Assembly (NCBI GenBank): GCA_013368325.1
Contig: JAACJK010000165.1
Coordinates: 1-64,000, forward strand
Direction of reading: 5' to 3'
DNA: 64,000 bases
DNA from: Ephemerocybe angulata
Taxonomy: Eukaryota > Basidiomycota > Agaricomycetes > Agaricales > Psathyrellaceae
The translations under genes were made by a program, and so were the position numbers. The notes below the pieces were generated by a model. That model saw only the letters and a list, made by a program, of their open reading frames with translations. It ran no database searches and was not told the origin of the DNA. Shown piece by piece: positions 10,909 to 20,102 of the stretch; position 1 is the first letter of the stretch, and each line of letters starts with the position of its first letter.

Positions 10909-12558
10909 ATGGCTGGCGAACAAGCGCGAATCCGAGCCCTCGATCCTGATGCCACTGGCGAAGGATTCCCTGGGCTCCCTATGTCGAATAAAAACTTCCC
11001 GAATAGTTATTCCGCGAATCGTCCTAAGTACGATTCTACGAAACCAGAGGAGTTCCTAGAGTATGTGAGACAAGTAGAGGATGTGATCAGCGCATGCGAA
11101 ATCATCCCGGATCGCTTGAAGAAGAAGGCATTGGTTCACTTCCGAGATGTGTCGGAACAGAGTCTCTGGACAACGCTACCTGAATATAAAACGGGTACCT
11201 ACGCGGAGTTCAAAGAGAAACTGTTCTTGTACCATCCTACCGCAGCACTGCAGAACCGTGGCAGTTTAGCCAGGATCCAGTTGTTGTGCGCGAGGCACCA
11301 AGGGATAGGTCTAGACGCGAGTCATACCTTATTGCAGTTCGCGCTGAAGTTCAGGGCCGAGGCAGCGAAACTCGAGAAGCATCTCATGAGCAACAATGAA
11401 TTGGTTAACCTTTTCTTGGGCGCGTTAGATGAGCCTTTCCGTACGAAAGCATGGGAGGTACTCTCGAAGGAAGCCGAAACGGATGACACCCTGGAAGTCG
11501 TTGCAGGAGAGAAGATCATTCCGTTTGACCGATGGATCTCGTGTGCTGAAAAGTTGGCGGTTCAGAGAGAACGCTTTGGAGAAAGGTTCGGAGGAAAGAA
11601 GGGAGGTATCTTGGCTAAACCCTCGGTCGTCTCTGCCACCCCGAGCACTCCAGCAGTGACTCCCGCGGCCCCATCTAAGTTGTACGAGCCCGGTTGGAAC
11701 GACGAGCCCACTGTGAAAGTCGAGTACGAGGACCTCGAACACCGAGTTCTGCAAGGAGTGAGTTCTTTGCTAGACCAGAAATTGAGTGCCATCGATAAAA
11801 AGATGATCTCTCGGGATGCCTACATGGAAACTCAACTCGAGGAGTTGCGCGCTGGTCAAGGACGCGCTGACAAGTTCATGCGTCAGCCCAACAACTTCGC
11901 GGTTGCAACCCAGCAGAACAATCCAGGCTCGAGAGGGGGCTTTGGATTCGGAAACAATACGAGAGGACCACCTCCTAGCGCGGGGTCGATTTGCTACTAC
12001 TGTAATGGACAGGGTCACTTCGCGAACGACTGTCAAGCCAAGCAGAAACATATCAGCGAAGGCAAGATTGTATCGGGACCGGATGGGACCTTCGACAAGC
12101 ATGGTAATCGCCTGCGCAATATGCCCGGCACCTCCTTGAAAGAGGTAGTAGACAAACTGCCCATGCCCACGGCTAGCCAGAACATCCAGCACTACTATGA
12201 TGACAGTGCTGACTATGTGCGCGATCAGTTCCATCAAGCGCCGTACCAGGAATCAGAAATGATTACTCGGGACGAAATGAACATTCTGCGGGACGAGATT
12301 TATCATCTGAGTTCCTTAAGGGAACAAGGATCGTCCGCGCGAGCCAAGAACATGCAGCCACAGGCCCAGTTCGTACAGAAACCAGTGGTCGAGCCTTGGA
12401 AGGAGCTCCAGCAGGAGCAGAAGCGGAGCAATCAATTGATGTCCCAATTAGTCGCGGCACTTACCCCGATGGTCGGGAGGAATCAATTCCCTTTGCAGAC
12501 GCGGTCTGGAGCGAACCAAGGTGGCGAGGATGATGAGGGTTTTCTCAGCGACCAGTGA
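10909..12558 (+). CDS. gag: Gag polyprotein of large Gypsy element, copy B
   Basis: Gag is the structural capsid and nucleocapsid protein. From the ATG at 10909 (context ACCATGG) it is 549 residues. It carries a capsid-like helical region and a CCHC zinc knuckle (CYYCNGQGHFANDC, near residue 361) that binds genomic RNA, then a Gln-rich tail. This ATG is the first ATG in any frame after the LTR. The frame is, however, open without stop back to 10444 with an Arg/Ser-rich composition, so a longer non-AUG form is possible. The last codons contain the GGGTTTT slippery site, and the frame ends at TGA 12556-12558. Confidence 0.88.
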   Translation: MAGEQARIRALDPDATGEGFPGLPMSNKNFPNSYSANRPKYDSTKPEEFLEYVRQVEDVISACEIIPDRLKKKALVHFRDVSEQSLWTTLPEYKTGTYAEFKEKLFLYHPTAALQNRGSLARIQLLCARHQGIGLDASHTLLQFALKFRAEAAKLEKHLMSNNELVNLFLGALDEPFRTKAWEVLSKEAETDDTLEVVAGEKIIPFDRWISCAEKLAVQRERFGERFGGKKGGILAKPSVVSATPSTPAVTPAAPSKLYEPGWNDEPTVKVEYEDLEHRVLQGVSSLLDQKLSAIDKKMISRDAYMETQLEELRAGQGRADKFMRQPNNFAVATQQNNPGSRGGFGFGNNTRGPPPSAGSICYYCNGQGHFANDCQAKQKHISEGKIVSGPDGTFDKHGNRLRNMPGTSLKEVVDKLPMPTASQNIQHYYDDSADYVRDQFHQAPYQESEMITRDEMNILRDEIYHLSSLREQGSSARAKNMQPQAQFVQKPVVEPWKELQQEQKRSNQLMSQLVAALTPMVGRNQFPLQTRSGANQGGEDDEGFLSDQ

Positions 12559-12596
12559 AGGACACTGCCGTCGCGAAAAGAACCGTTGGTCGCGAC
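12537..12596 (+). promoter_or_regulatory. -1 frameshift signal joining gag to pro
   Basis: The gag frame reads G GGT TTT at 12537-12543, a canonical X XXY YYZ heptamer (GGGTTTT), 12 nt before the gag stop codon. Nine bases later CAGTG (12553-12557) can pair with CACTG (12563-12567) across a 5-nt loop. A second hairpin follows: GTCGCGA (12570-12576) with TCGCGAC (12590-12596). The -1 frame is open from the heptamer into pro. Heptamer, spacing and hairpin together support programmed -1 frameshifting. Confidence 0.75.
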
Positions 12597-13922
12597 AAGG
12601 CAAGCCCGGAGGTGCGTAACAACAAACCCAGCAGAAAAGCCACGGTAGAGGATGAGGAAGACAGTGAGGAGGAGGAGCCAATAAAGAGAGGGCCGCCGTC
12701 AGGAGTAAAGAAGGTCTTTAATCCGCGAGCACCTCGAGGAGTGCGGTTCGAAACGGTAGAAGTTGGGGGGACGAGTCAAGTGGCGCCTAAGTTGAAAGAC
12801 CGGCCCTTTGTACTAGTACCACCACTCAAAACGACGCCGTTGAAAACAACACCTCGCGAGGATGTCCAGCAAGGGAGAGAAGGTCGTCCCGATCCTAAAA
12901 CAGCGTTGCCTCGCCTAGAGAAGAAGGGACCAGCGTATCAGCATAAGGCGCCTATTGAGGAAGCCGAGTCGCTGAGCCGCATTATGGAGGAGTTACTGAG
13001 TACGAGGTTCACTACGAGTCTTAAGGACTTGGCAAGCATTTCGGCACCTGCCCGCGAGTACTTGAAAAAGATGATAACCAAGAAGAAGATTGCGATTGAT
13101 AATAAGGAAAAAGCCTCGGATCTCGAGTACCAAATCATCGCTCTCATCGACTTGATGTCTACCGAGTACAAAGCTCGCGCGGTACAAATGTGCAACATCT
13201 TAGAGGCAGAAGAGGAGTTGGGCGAAATGGAGATCCCCGATCCTGAGAGAGAAGAAGAGGAAGAACCAGGGACTGTAAGAGTTGAACAAGTCTTCATGCA
13301 GTTGGAAGAGCTGCCTCCCGCGCAAGTCTTTCTGGCACAAGGAATTCCATCGGTACCCGACGGAGCCTTCGTAGTTAGTGACCCCGTGGAGCAGTATCTA
13401 AATTCATTGGAAGATGGGGAAGAGCCGCGGCCAATTCTGGTAGCGCGCGAATCCGTGTCTCTGAGAACTGTCTACCCGAGTATCAATAAATCGGGTAAGG
13501 TGGAAGTCCTCTTGGATACGGGCTCCCAGATCTGTTCCATGGATGCAGATGTGGCGAGACGTCTGGGAATCTCATTCGATCCAGATATCGTCATTCACCT
13601 CCAGTCCGCAAACCGAACGACAGAAAAGACTCTAGGTCTAGCTAGAAACATCGAGTTCGACTTCGATGGAGTAACGGCATATATCCAGCTTCACATCATT
13701 CGCCGTCCAGCGTATGATGTTCTTCTCGGGAGACCTTTCGACGTCGCTATGTCAAGCGAGGTCAAGAACAACACCCGCGGCGAGCAGCAGATCACACTCT
13801 GCGATCCCAACACGGGCAAGAGGATTACCATTGCCACCAGCCCTCGAGGCAAACCACCCCCGCACGTTAGAAAAGAGATGCTTGACGCTCAAGAAGTAAA
13901 TTTTCGAGCCTCGAGGATCTGA
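12555..13922 (+). CDS. pro: Gypsy pro (aspartic protease) frame, copy B
   Basis: This frame lies -1 relative to gag and is expressed as a Gag-Pro fusion; it has no suitable ATG at its start. About 310 residues of charged linker and coiled segments precede a retropepsin-like domain with the active-site motif LLDTGSQ near 13512 and a flap-like region after it. The protease would cut the polyprotein in the particle. The frame ends at TGA 13920-13922, overlapping the pol frame, which is open from 13886. The slippery site AAATTTT is at 13898-13904. Confidence 0.85.
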   Translation: MKDTAVAKRTVGRDKASPEVRNNKPSRKATVEDEEDSEEEEPIKRGPPSGVKKVFNPRAPRGVRFETVEVGGTSQVAPKLKDRPFVLVPPLKTTPLKTTPREDVQQGREGRPDPKTALPRLEKKGPAYQHKAPIEEAESLSRIMEELLSTRFTTSLKDLASISAPAREYLKKMITKKKIAIDNKEKASDLEYQIIALIDLMSTEYKARAVQMCNILEAEEELGEMEIPDPEREEEEEPGTVRVEQVFMQLEELPPAQVFLAQGIPSVPDGAFVVSDPVEQYLNSLEDGEEPRPILVARESVSLRTVYPSINKSGKVEVLLDTGSQICSMDADVARRLGISFDPDIVIHLQSANRTTEKTLGLARNIEFDFDGVTAYIQLHIIRRPAYDVLLGRPFDVAMSSEVKNNTRGEQQITLCDPNTGKRITIATSPRGKPPPHVRKEMLDAQEVNFRASRI

Positions 13923-13960
13923 TCAACGGTGATCAGGGGGAAGTGGGTCTAATCCTCGAG
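13898..13960 (+). promoter_or_regulatory. -1 frameshift signal joining pro to pol
   Basis: The pro frame reads A AAT TTT at 13898-13904, a canonical -1 heptamer. After a 5-nt spacer, CTCGAGGAT (13910-13918) is exactly complementary to ATCCTCGAG (13952-13960). Directly inside, CTGATCA (13919-13925) pairs with TGATCAG (13930-13936) around a 4-nt loop. The two stems give 16 stacked pairs with a 15-nt bulge on the 3' side. The pro stop codon lies in the stem. The same sequence is conserved in copy A at 327-389. Confidence 0.8.
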
Positions 13961-16900
13961 AGAGATGACAGGACTGGCGAGATTAGCCTAACCCAAGTCG
14001 TGAGACCCACAGAGAGCGTATTCAGCCAAGAAGAGTTACAGAGAGCATATCTACAGTCGTACTTCGAGGGAACTCCAGAAGGCGACGAAGATGACAGAAA
14101 AGGACGAGAGGTATTTCAAAACTACCTCTCGACCATAGAAAACCCAGATAGTGAAAAGAGAGTACAGTTAGTCATGGAGACGCAACCAGCGATGACCTCC
14201 CAAGATCAGAAAGCGAAAGCCAAAGTCAAGGGAGTCTCGAAGGGCACGAAATACAAGAAGGTGGCTGATAAAGTCAAACCGGTTATGGGGCACTTAGACG
14301 AGAGGTTTCGCATCATTAGGGACATTAAAGGTGACCCGCTCGCGAACCTCCCTGAGCTACCAACTAGACCTTCGGAGTTCAAAACCACTGGGCGCTACAC
14401 ACAAGAGAGGAAGGAGGACATGGACAAGCTGCATAAAGGGGACTTCTTGTGGGACGAAGAAAGGAAACTACTACATAACTTCGTCTCGATACATGAAGAA
14501 GGCTTCGCTTGGGATGATTCCGAAAGGGGGAGCTTTAAACCAGAGTTCTTCCCGCCAGTAGAGATACCCACGACCCCTCACACCCCTTGGGCGCTTAGAA
14601 ACATTCCTATTCCCCCAGGCTTGTATGATCGCGTGTGTGCCATGATCAAGAGCAAAATAGATGCCGGCGTGTACGAGCCTTCGAACTCATCGTACAGGTC
14701 GAGGTGGTTTTGCGTGTTGAAGAAAGATGGAGAGAGTCTGAGGATTGTACACAGCTTAGAGCCGCTGAACGCAGTTACAATCGCTCACTCGGGAGTGCCC
14801 CCAGCAACGGAAGAGTTGGCGAGTAAGTTCGCAGGAAGGTCGTGTGGAGGCTGTCTGGATTTATATGTAGGATACGACGAGAGGTTATTATCACCTTCCT
14901 CGCGAGACCTCACCACATTCCAAACACCCTTCGGTGCGATGAGATTGGTAACCCTACCCATGGGATGGACCAATTCCGTGCCCATCTTCCACGACGATGT
15001 CACCCATATCTTACAAGAAGAAATACCAGAAGTCACTTGGCCGTTTTTGGATGATGTGCCCGTAGGTGGACCTCGTACTAGATACGAGAAAGCCGACGGT
15101 ACGTGCGAGACTATACCCGAGAACCCTGGTATCCGAAGATTTGTATGGGAGCATTTCCAGAATCTCAACCGTGTAGTGGAGAGAATGAAGTACAGTGGCG
15201 GCACATTCTCAGGAAAGAAGTCCGTACTGTGCGCAGACGAGTTTGTGGTGGTTGGCCATTTATGTACCTATGAAGGTCGAAAACCACTGCCAGAGAGAGT
15301 AGGTGTCATCGAGAGGTGGGGACCTTGTCAGTCTGTCAGCGATGTCCGCGCCTTCCTAGGAACAGTGGGGACGATGAGAATATTTATCCGTGACTATGCT
15401 AAACGCGCAGACGCGATCCAGAAGCTGACAAGGATTGACCAACCGTTCGAGTGGGGAGAAGCTCAGGACGCCGCGATGCGAGACTTAAAGGATGCAGTCC
15501 GAGACGCACCATGCCTAAGATCCCTGGACTATGATGTTAACACCGAGATCAAGCTCTCAGTCGACACGTCCTACAAAGCGATCGGCTGGTACATAAGTCA
15601 ACAAGACATTGCAGACCTTAAGAAGTGGTGGTACGCGCGGTTCGGCTCGACTACCATGACTCCGCGCGAGGCTCGCTACTCCCAACCAAAACGAGAGTTA
15701 TTCGGATTGATGAGAGCATTGCAGGAGAACAAATACTGGCTCATTGGCTGCAGACGTCTAGTGGTAGAAACCGATGCTCAATACATTAAAGGAATGCTCA
15801 ACAATCCGGAAATGGGTCCTAACACTACCATTAACCGATGGATTGAGAACATTCTGATGTATCACTTCGAGCTACGGCACGTAGCAGGCAAGACCTTTGC
15901 CGCGGATGGACTTTCCAGGCGTGATCGCATGCCCGAGGATCCGCCGCACCAGCCCTACGACCACCAAGGAGAATCGGGCGACGGACTGAGAGGATACTCG
16001 AAACCTAACCCAGAGGATCCGGACCCGCTCGACTTCGAGGACTTCAAACATGAGATTGACACGCGAGGAGGATATCTCCTCAATGTCACGATCCCTGAAG
16101 CCGATTTCGAGGATGACAGAGTTCTGACTGGTGTCTCGCGACATGTCCGAACGGCGACGCGAGCACAGTTGGTCAACGTCGAGATGTTGCCAGATGCAGA
16201 GTTGAAAATGGATGAAGAAGAGATAGAGGCGTACGATGACGCGAGACGATCCCAACAAGCGCGGGACACAGACGAGCGCCTACCCAAAATAGCTAAGTGG
16301 CTAAAGGGGCCGCTACAAGCGCCCGAGGGATTGAAGCCGGCAGATGTGGGCAAGTGGGTCCGAGAGTGCAGCCATTACTTCGAAAAAGAAGGAAAGCTGT
16401 ATCGAAGACAAACTGGTCACCCACAGCTAGTTGTGCCTAAGGAGAACCGTATGTACATGATGAGGGCCGCACACGACGCACTTGGACACCGAGGCGCGTG
16501 GGCCACCACTCAGGTTCTATTGAAGCGCTTCTGGTGGCCTGAACTCGAAGGAGATGTGAACTGGTATGTGAAGACCTGTCACGTTTGCCAGCTGAGGACA
16601 AAGCTACTGTTGAAGATCCCACCACAAGTCACGGATACTCCGTCGATCTTCCAAGTGTTGCACGCGGATGTGTTGCAAATGACTCCCGCGAGCAACGGCT
16701 GCAAGTACATTGTGCATGGTCGGTGTGCGCTGTCTTCTTGGATGGAGGGCAAGCCCTTGAAAGAAGAAACAGGCGCACAGATCGGCGCGTGGTTATTGGA
16801 GATCATCACGAGATGGGGATGCATGAGGGAGATTGTTACGGACAATGGAGGCGCGTTCGTGAAGGCTACAAAATGGCTTGAGGACAAGTATGGCATTAAG

Positions 16901-17668
16901 GGAATTAAGATCTCGCCGTACAACTCCAAAGCCAATGGTCGGATCGAGCGTCCCCACTACGACGTCCGCGACATGCTGTTCAAGGCAACCAATGGTGTCG
17001 CGAAGCAATGGTACTGGTACTTCCAACACATTATGTGGGCGGACCGCGTTACGGTACGACGTCGATTCGGAGTCTCTCCGTTCTTCATGGTCACCGGCGC
17101 GGAACCAGTTCTGCCATTAGACATCCAGGAAGCAACTTGGCTAGTCGAGCCTCCAAGCGGTCCTATGACCACAGAGGAGCTTCTGGCGCAGCGCGCGAAG
17201 GGCTTAGCTAAGCATAGGGACTTAGTCGAGAATATGAGGAGTCGAGTTGATAAGGAGAAGAGAGAACGCGTCGTGAAATACGAAAAGGAGTATGCACGGA
17301 CAATCCGAGACTTCAAATTCAAACGCGGAGACTTAGTATTAATGCGCAATACGAGTATTGAGAAAAGTCTCGACAAGAAAATGAAGCCGAGGTATTTGGG
17401 CCCTTTGGTGGTGATTGCACGTAATAAGGGAGGAGCGTACATTCTCGCAGAAATGGATGGTGCCGTCCTACAGAGCGCCGTTGGTGCCTTCAGAGTCATC
17501 CCATATCACGCGAGGAAACGCATTCCTCTCCCTGCGTCAATTCATGACTTCATCGACATAGAGCCGTCCACGCTGGAAGAGATGGAAGAAGAGTCGGAAA
17601 CAGGGTACATTGAGGACTTAGCATTTAAAGGAATGCCGAGAGGTGACCCTGAGGAAGACGACGATTAG
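13943..17668 (+). CDS. pol: Gypsy Pol (RT, RNase H, integrase), copy B
   Basis: Pol copies the RNA genome and integrates the cDNA. The 1241-residue open frame contains reverse transcriptase with the catalytic motif FLDD (near residue 368) instead of the common YxDD. RNase H follows, with acidic residues in LSVDTSYKAIGWY, KREL and VETDAQYI. Integrase has an H-H-C-C zinc region (HDALGH ... CHVC), catalytic D in LHADVLQ, D in VTDNGGAF and E in NGRIERPH. It ends with a GPY-like tail; there is no chromodomain. It lies -1 to pro and should be made only after a second frameshift. It is intact, so copy B could supply functional protein. Confidence 0.92.
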   Translation: MGLILERDDRTGEISLTQVVRPTESVFSQEELQRAYLQSYFEGTPEGDEDDRKGREVFQNYLSTIENPDSEKRVQLVMETQPAMTSQDQKAKAKVKGVSKGTKYKKVADKVKPVMGHLDERFRIIRDIKGDPLANLPELPTRPSEFKTTGRYTQERKEDMDKLHKGDFLWDEERKLLHNFVSIHEEGFAWDDSERGSFKPEFFPPVEIPTTPHTPWALRNIPIPPGLYDRVCAMIKSKIDAGVYEPSNSSYRSRWFCVLKKDGESLRIVHSLEPLNAVTIAHSGVPPATEELASKFAGRSCGGCLDLYVGYDERLLSPSSRDLTTFQTPFGAMRLVTLPMGWTNSVPIFHDDVTHILQEEIPEVTWPFLDDVPVGGPRTRYEKADGTCETIPENPGIRRFVWEHFQNLNRVVERMKYSGGTFSGKKSVLCADEFVVVGHLCTYEGRKPLPERVGVIERWGPCQSVSDVRAFLGTVGTMRIFIRDYAKRADAIQKLTRIDQPFEWGEAQDAAMRDLKDAVRDAPCLRSLDYDVNTEIKLSVDTSYKAIGWYISQQDIADLKKWWYARFGSTTMTPREARYSQPKRELFGLMRALQENKYWLIGCRRLVVETDAQYIKGMLNNPEMGPNTTINRWIENILMYHFELRHVAGKTFAADGLSRRDRMPEDPPHQPYDHQGESGDGLRGYSKPNPEDPDPLDFEDFKHEIDTRGGYLLNVTIPEADFEDDRVLTGVSRHVRTATRAQLVNVEMLPDAELKMDEEEIEAYDDARRSQQARDTDERLPKIAKWLKGPLQAPEGLKPADVGKWVRECSHYFEKEGKLYRRQTGHPQLVVPKENRMYMMRAAHDALGHRGAWATTQVLLKRFWWPELEGDVNWYVKTCHVCQLRTKLLLKIPPQVTDTPSIFQVLHADVLQMTPASNGCKYIVHGRCALSSWMEGKPLKEETGAQIGAWLLEIITRWGCMREIVTDNGGAFVKATKWLEDKYGIKGIKISPYNSKANGRIERPHYDVRDMLFKATNGVAKQWYWYFQHIMWADRVTVRRRFGVSPFFMVTGAEPVLPLDIQEATWLVEPPSGPMTTEELLAQRAKGLAKHRDLVENMRSRVDKEKRERVVKYEKEYARTIRDFKFKRGDLVLMRNTSIEKSLDKKMKPRYLGPLVVIARNKGGAYILAEMDGAVLQSAVGAFRVIPYHARKRIPLPASIHDFIDIEPSTLEEMEEESETGYIEDLAFKGMPRGDPEEDDD

Positions 17669-17710
17669 GTCGAGCGGTTCGCAGAGTCATCGAGGACGAT
17701 GATTTTTTAG

Positions 17711-17728
17711 TTGGGGGGAGAGAGAGGG
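17711..17728 (+). other. Internal polypurine tract after pol, copy B
   Basis: Same purine run as at 4131-4148, starting TTGGGGGGAG, 42 nt after the pol stop of copy B. The antisense cargo block begins just downstream. Confidence 0.55.
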
Positions 17729-19099
17729 TACTACCCGAACTCAATACTTAACATAAAGATTATCTTACTCCGAAATTTTGCGATTTTAGAGAAAGGTCCA
17801 AACGAGAATCATATTGACATCGAAAGCGGAAAACTAGAGAGCAAAAACCGTTCGAAGGGACTACGCGATTAGACTAAAGCTGGTTCAGCGGATCCAAGAC
17901 TACTAAAGCGAACCTAAGTAGAGGTAGAAGGAGCAGAAGAAGAAGCAGCAGAGTTGTCGTTGAGAGAAAGAAGAGAAGCCTTCAAAGTGGTGTACTCCTC
18001 GTTGAGGATCTGCCAGAAACCAGTGTAGATCTGAAGCTTGTGAATAACCTGCAACATGACGCCGCGGGTCTCGCCAATAATAACACGGAGGTTCTCCTCG
18101 TTCTGAGTCTGGTTGGCGAAGTCGCGAACCAACTTGAGCGAGTTGGAGACCACTCCCTGAACGTACTGGTTAGAGATCGCGCGATCATCGACTACAAGAG
18201 AGAGTAAGCCCGAGGACATAAGGAAATCGAAGGGAGAAGGCGCACTGTACTCGACGAGGTTACCGTCAGGGAAAAGACGGTTCCCAGAGCCTCGAGAACC
18301 AGAAGCCTGAGCCTCGCGATGAACCTCTCCCTGGCGAGACCTCTTGTTGTTAACTTGCTGGGCCTTCATAAACATAGGAGAACCGGTGTCCATGTTAGGA
18401 ACCTGAGAGTGGTCCAACATGCGGACTCCGCCGGACGAGTTGGTGCTACCACCACGAGTGGGACGAGTACGAGAGCCCTAGGAACGAAGTCAGAAGGAGA
18501 AAGTGGGAAGAAAGAAAGATGCATACCCCAGCAGCACCGCCGCGAGCAGAACGGCCGTGACGAGCATTGTTGGCAGAGGCATCGGCCATGACCACATCCT
18601 GAGGTTCCAAGAAGGTGATCTCCTGGAGAACGCGAGAGTAAGCAACGGGCTACAGGAGAGAAACATAGGATACGTACCTCAATGTCCTCAGGGGCAGGAG
18701 CACTAGCCTTAGCTTTACCCTTAGAGGGAGCACTCTCCTCAGCCGGAGTAACAGACTCAGCGACAGGGAACAAGACGCCTAGGGAGAGGATGAATCAGAG
18801 AAGAGAAGATAAGACGATGAAGGAGAGTACGCACGAGCCAAGGAAGACGCGGTAGACTTCGCGGCACGAACAGTGGCATCGCCATCGGCCGCGGTAGCCG
18901 CAGAAGCAGCGGTAGGCATCGGGGTATCCTGACGCGGACCGTAACTTTCGCGGCACTCGCCCAGGTACTTGAGAACCAGCTCGAGCTTCTCGTTATCCGG
19001 AGGCGTGACCTCACGAGAGGAGAACGCGGCCTGGTGAGCAGTCAACGCGGCATGGAGTTTCCCAACGATGCGACGGTGACGAGAGTTGTGCTTAAGAAC

Positions 19100-19104
19100 G
19101 GCTT
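19100..19104. repeat. Target site duplication (GGCTT), left
   Basis: GGCTT occurs directly before the nested element and again directly after it at 25876-25880. Copy A shows the unoccupied site with a single GGCTT at 5520-5524, so this is a proven 5-bp duplication. Confidence 0.97.
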
Positions 19105-19654
19105 TGTCGTGAACACCGGTCAGCCTACCTATTTTCTCTTCTTTTCCTTTCATTTCCTCCTTTACTATTCATTCGTGCACATCCCTGCACACTCTTGCAC
19201 ACCTTTGCACACCCTTGCACACCTTCACACTGCCTTCGCTCTTCTGAGCCTTCCCCTCACTTCATTCACAGCACGTTCGTGCTTCTTATTCTCGTGCACA
19301 GCACGTTCACACCTTGTTCACACCTTTGTTCTCAGGCGCACTGCCCGCGCGCTGCCTTTTGGTCATATCGACTCATATGGACTCTATTGTTCTTTGGATC
19401 ATTCTATTGTTCTATTTTCGTTTGAGATCATCTGGACACATATATACTCGTAGCTACTCGTTCATTATTCCCCACTTGATCTCTTTGACTATACAGGTAC
19501 ATAGTCGCTTTGCTCCTATTCCCTGTATCCTATTTACCTTTGACTATACAGTTCTTGTATCTGCATCGCTGCTCGTCGCTCGTCCGACCTCTGCTCCTCT
19601 GCTCTCTGCTCTCTGCTCGTCGCTCGTCCGACATCAGCCGGCGTCTTCGCCACA
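19105..19654 (+). repeat. 5' LTR of nested Gypsy (550 bp)
   Basis: Runs from TGTCGTG to GCCACA. It holds CTTTGCAC/CTTGCAC-type tandem motifs near 19190-19230, a TATATA box at 19441-19446 and a predicted transcript start at 19474. TTTGACTATACAG occurs twice (ending at about 19496 and 19554). Confidence 0.96.
19441..19482 (+). promoter_or_regulatory. LTR TATA box and predicted RNA start
   Basis: TATATA at 19441-19446 lies 33 nt upstream of ACTTGATCT (19474-19482). That nonamer is exactly complementary to the primer site just inside the LTR. In Tf1/sushi elements the first bases of the RNA prime reverse transcription, so 19474 is the predicted RNA 5' end. From 19474 to the gag ATG at 20103 there is no ATG in any frame, which fits a scanned leader. 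Confidence 0.65.
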
Positions 19655-20102
19655 TTAGATCAAGTCCTCCCAACTGCGCCGACGTTCATCGTCCTCGCAG
19701 CCCCTGCTAGCCGGCACCATCGCGCCCACCCGTTCCCCCTCACCTGCAACCTCTGACGGCTCTCAACCGGACAGCTGTGCACCATACCTTCACGGCCTAC
19801 AGATCGACTCCGCCTACCTCCGATCCACCACTGATCCAGTCTGGTCCTCAGTCTACTGGTACATCGACCGGAACGGCTTAACTGTCTACACCGACTGCAC
19901 AGAACAACCCTGCCCCCACGCTAAGGAAACCCAGGATTCTATCCCAGGCTTCTACCTCTCTGGCCTTCGTGGAGAACTAGTCCTACCACTAGTCCCACAG
20001 TACCTGCACCCTACCAGCCCGCCTAGCCGCATCCCACCCCCATTGTCACCACCGCCGCCGTACTCCCCAAAGCTCCCTGACTACCCAAGTCCACCTCCTG
20101 CC
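19655..20102 (+). other. ATG-free leader, open in the gag frame
   Basis: These 448 nt contain no ATG in any frame, yet the gag frame is open from just after the LTR (about 148 codons). Its translation looks protein-like in the middle part (PVWSSVYWYIDRNGLTVY) and Pro-rich near gag. Either it encodes a non-AUG-started Gag extension or it is a leader selected to lack start codons. A similar open, ATG-free stretch precedes gag of the large element. Confidence 0.5.
19657..19665 (+). other. Self-primer binding site of nested Gypsy
   Basis: AGATCAAGT, 2 nt after the LTR, is the exact reverse complement of ACTTGATCT at 19474-19482. No TGG typical of tRNA-primed elements is present here. This is the arrangement known for the self-priming Tf1/sushi group, which also carries chromodomains, as this element does. 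Confidence 0.7.

Noticed and set aside
12590..12596. Second hairpin after the gag/pro heptamer as the main frameshift stimulator
   Set aside because: Its stem starts 26 nt after the heptamer, beyond the usual 5-9 nt. The nearer CAGTG/CACTG hairpin fits better.
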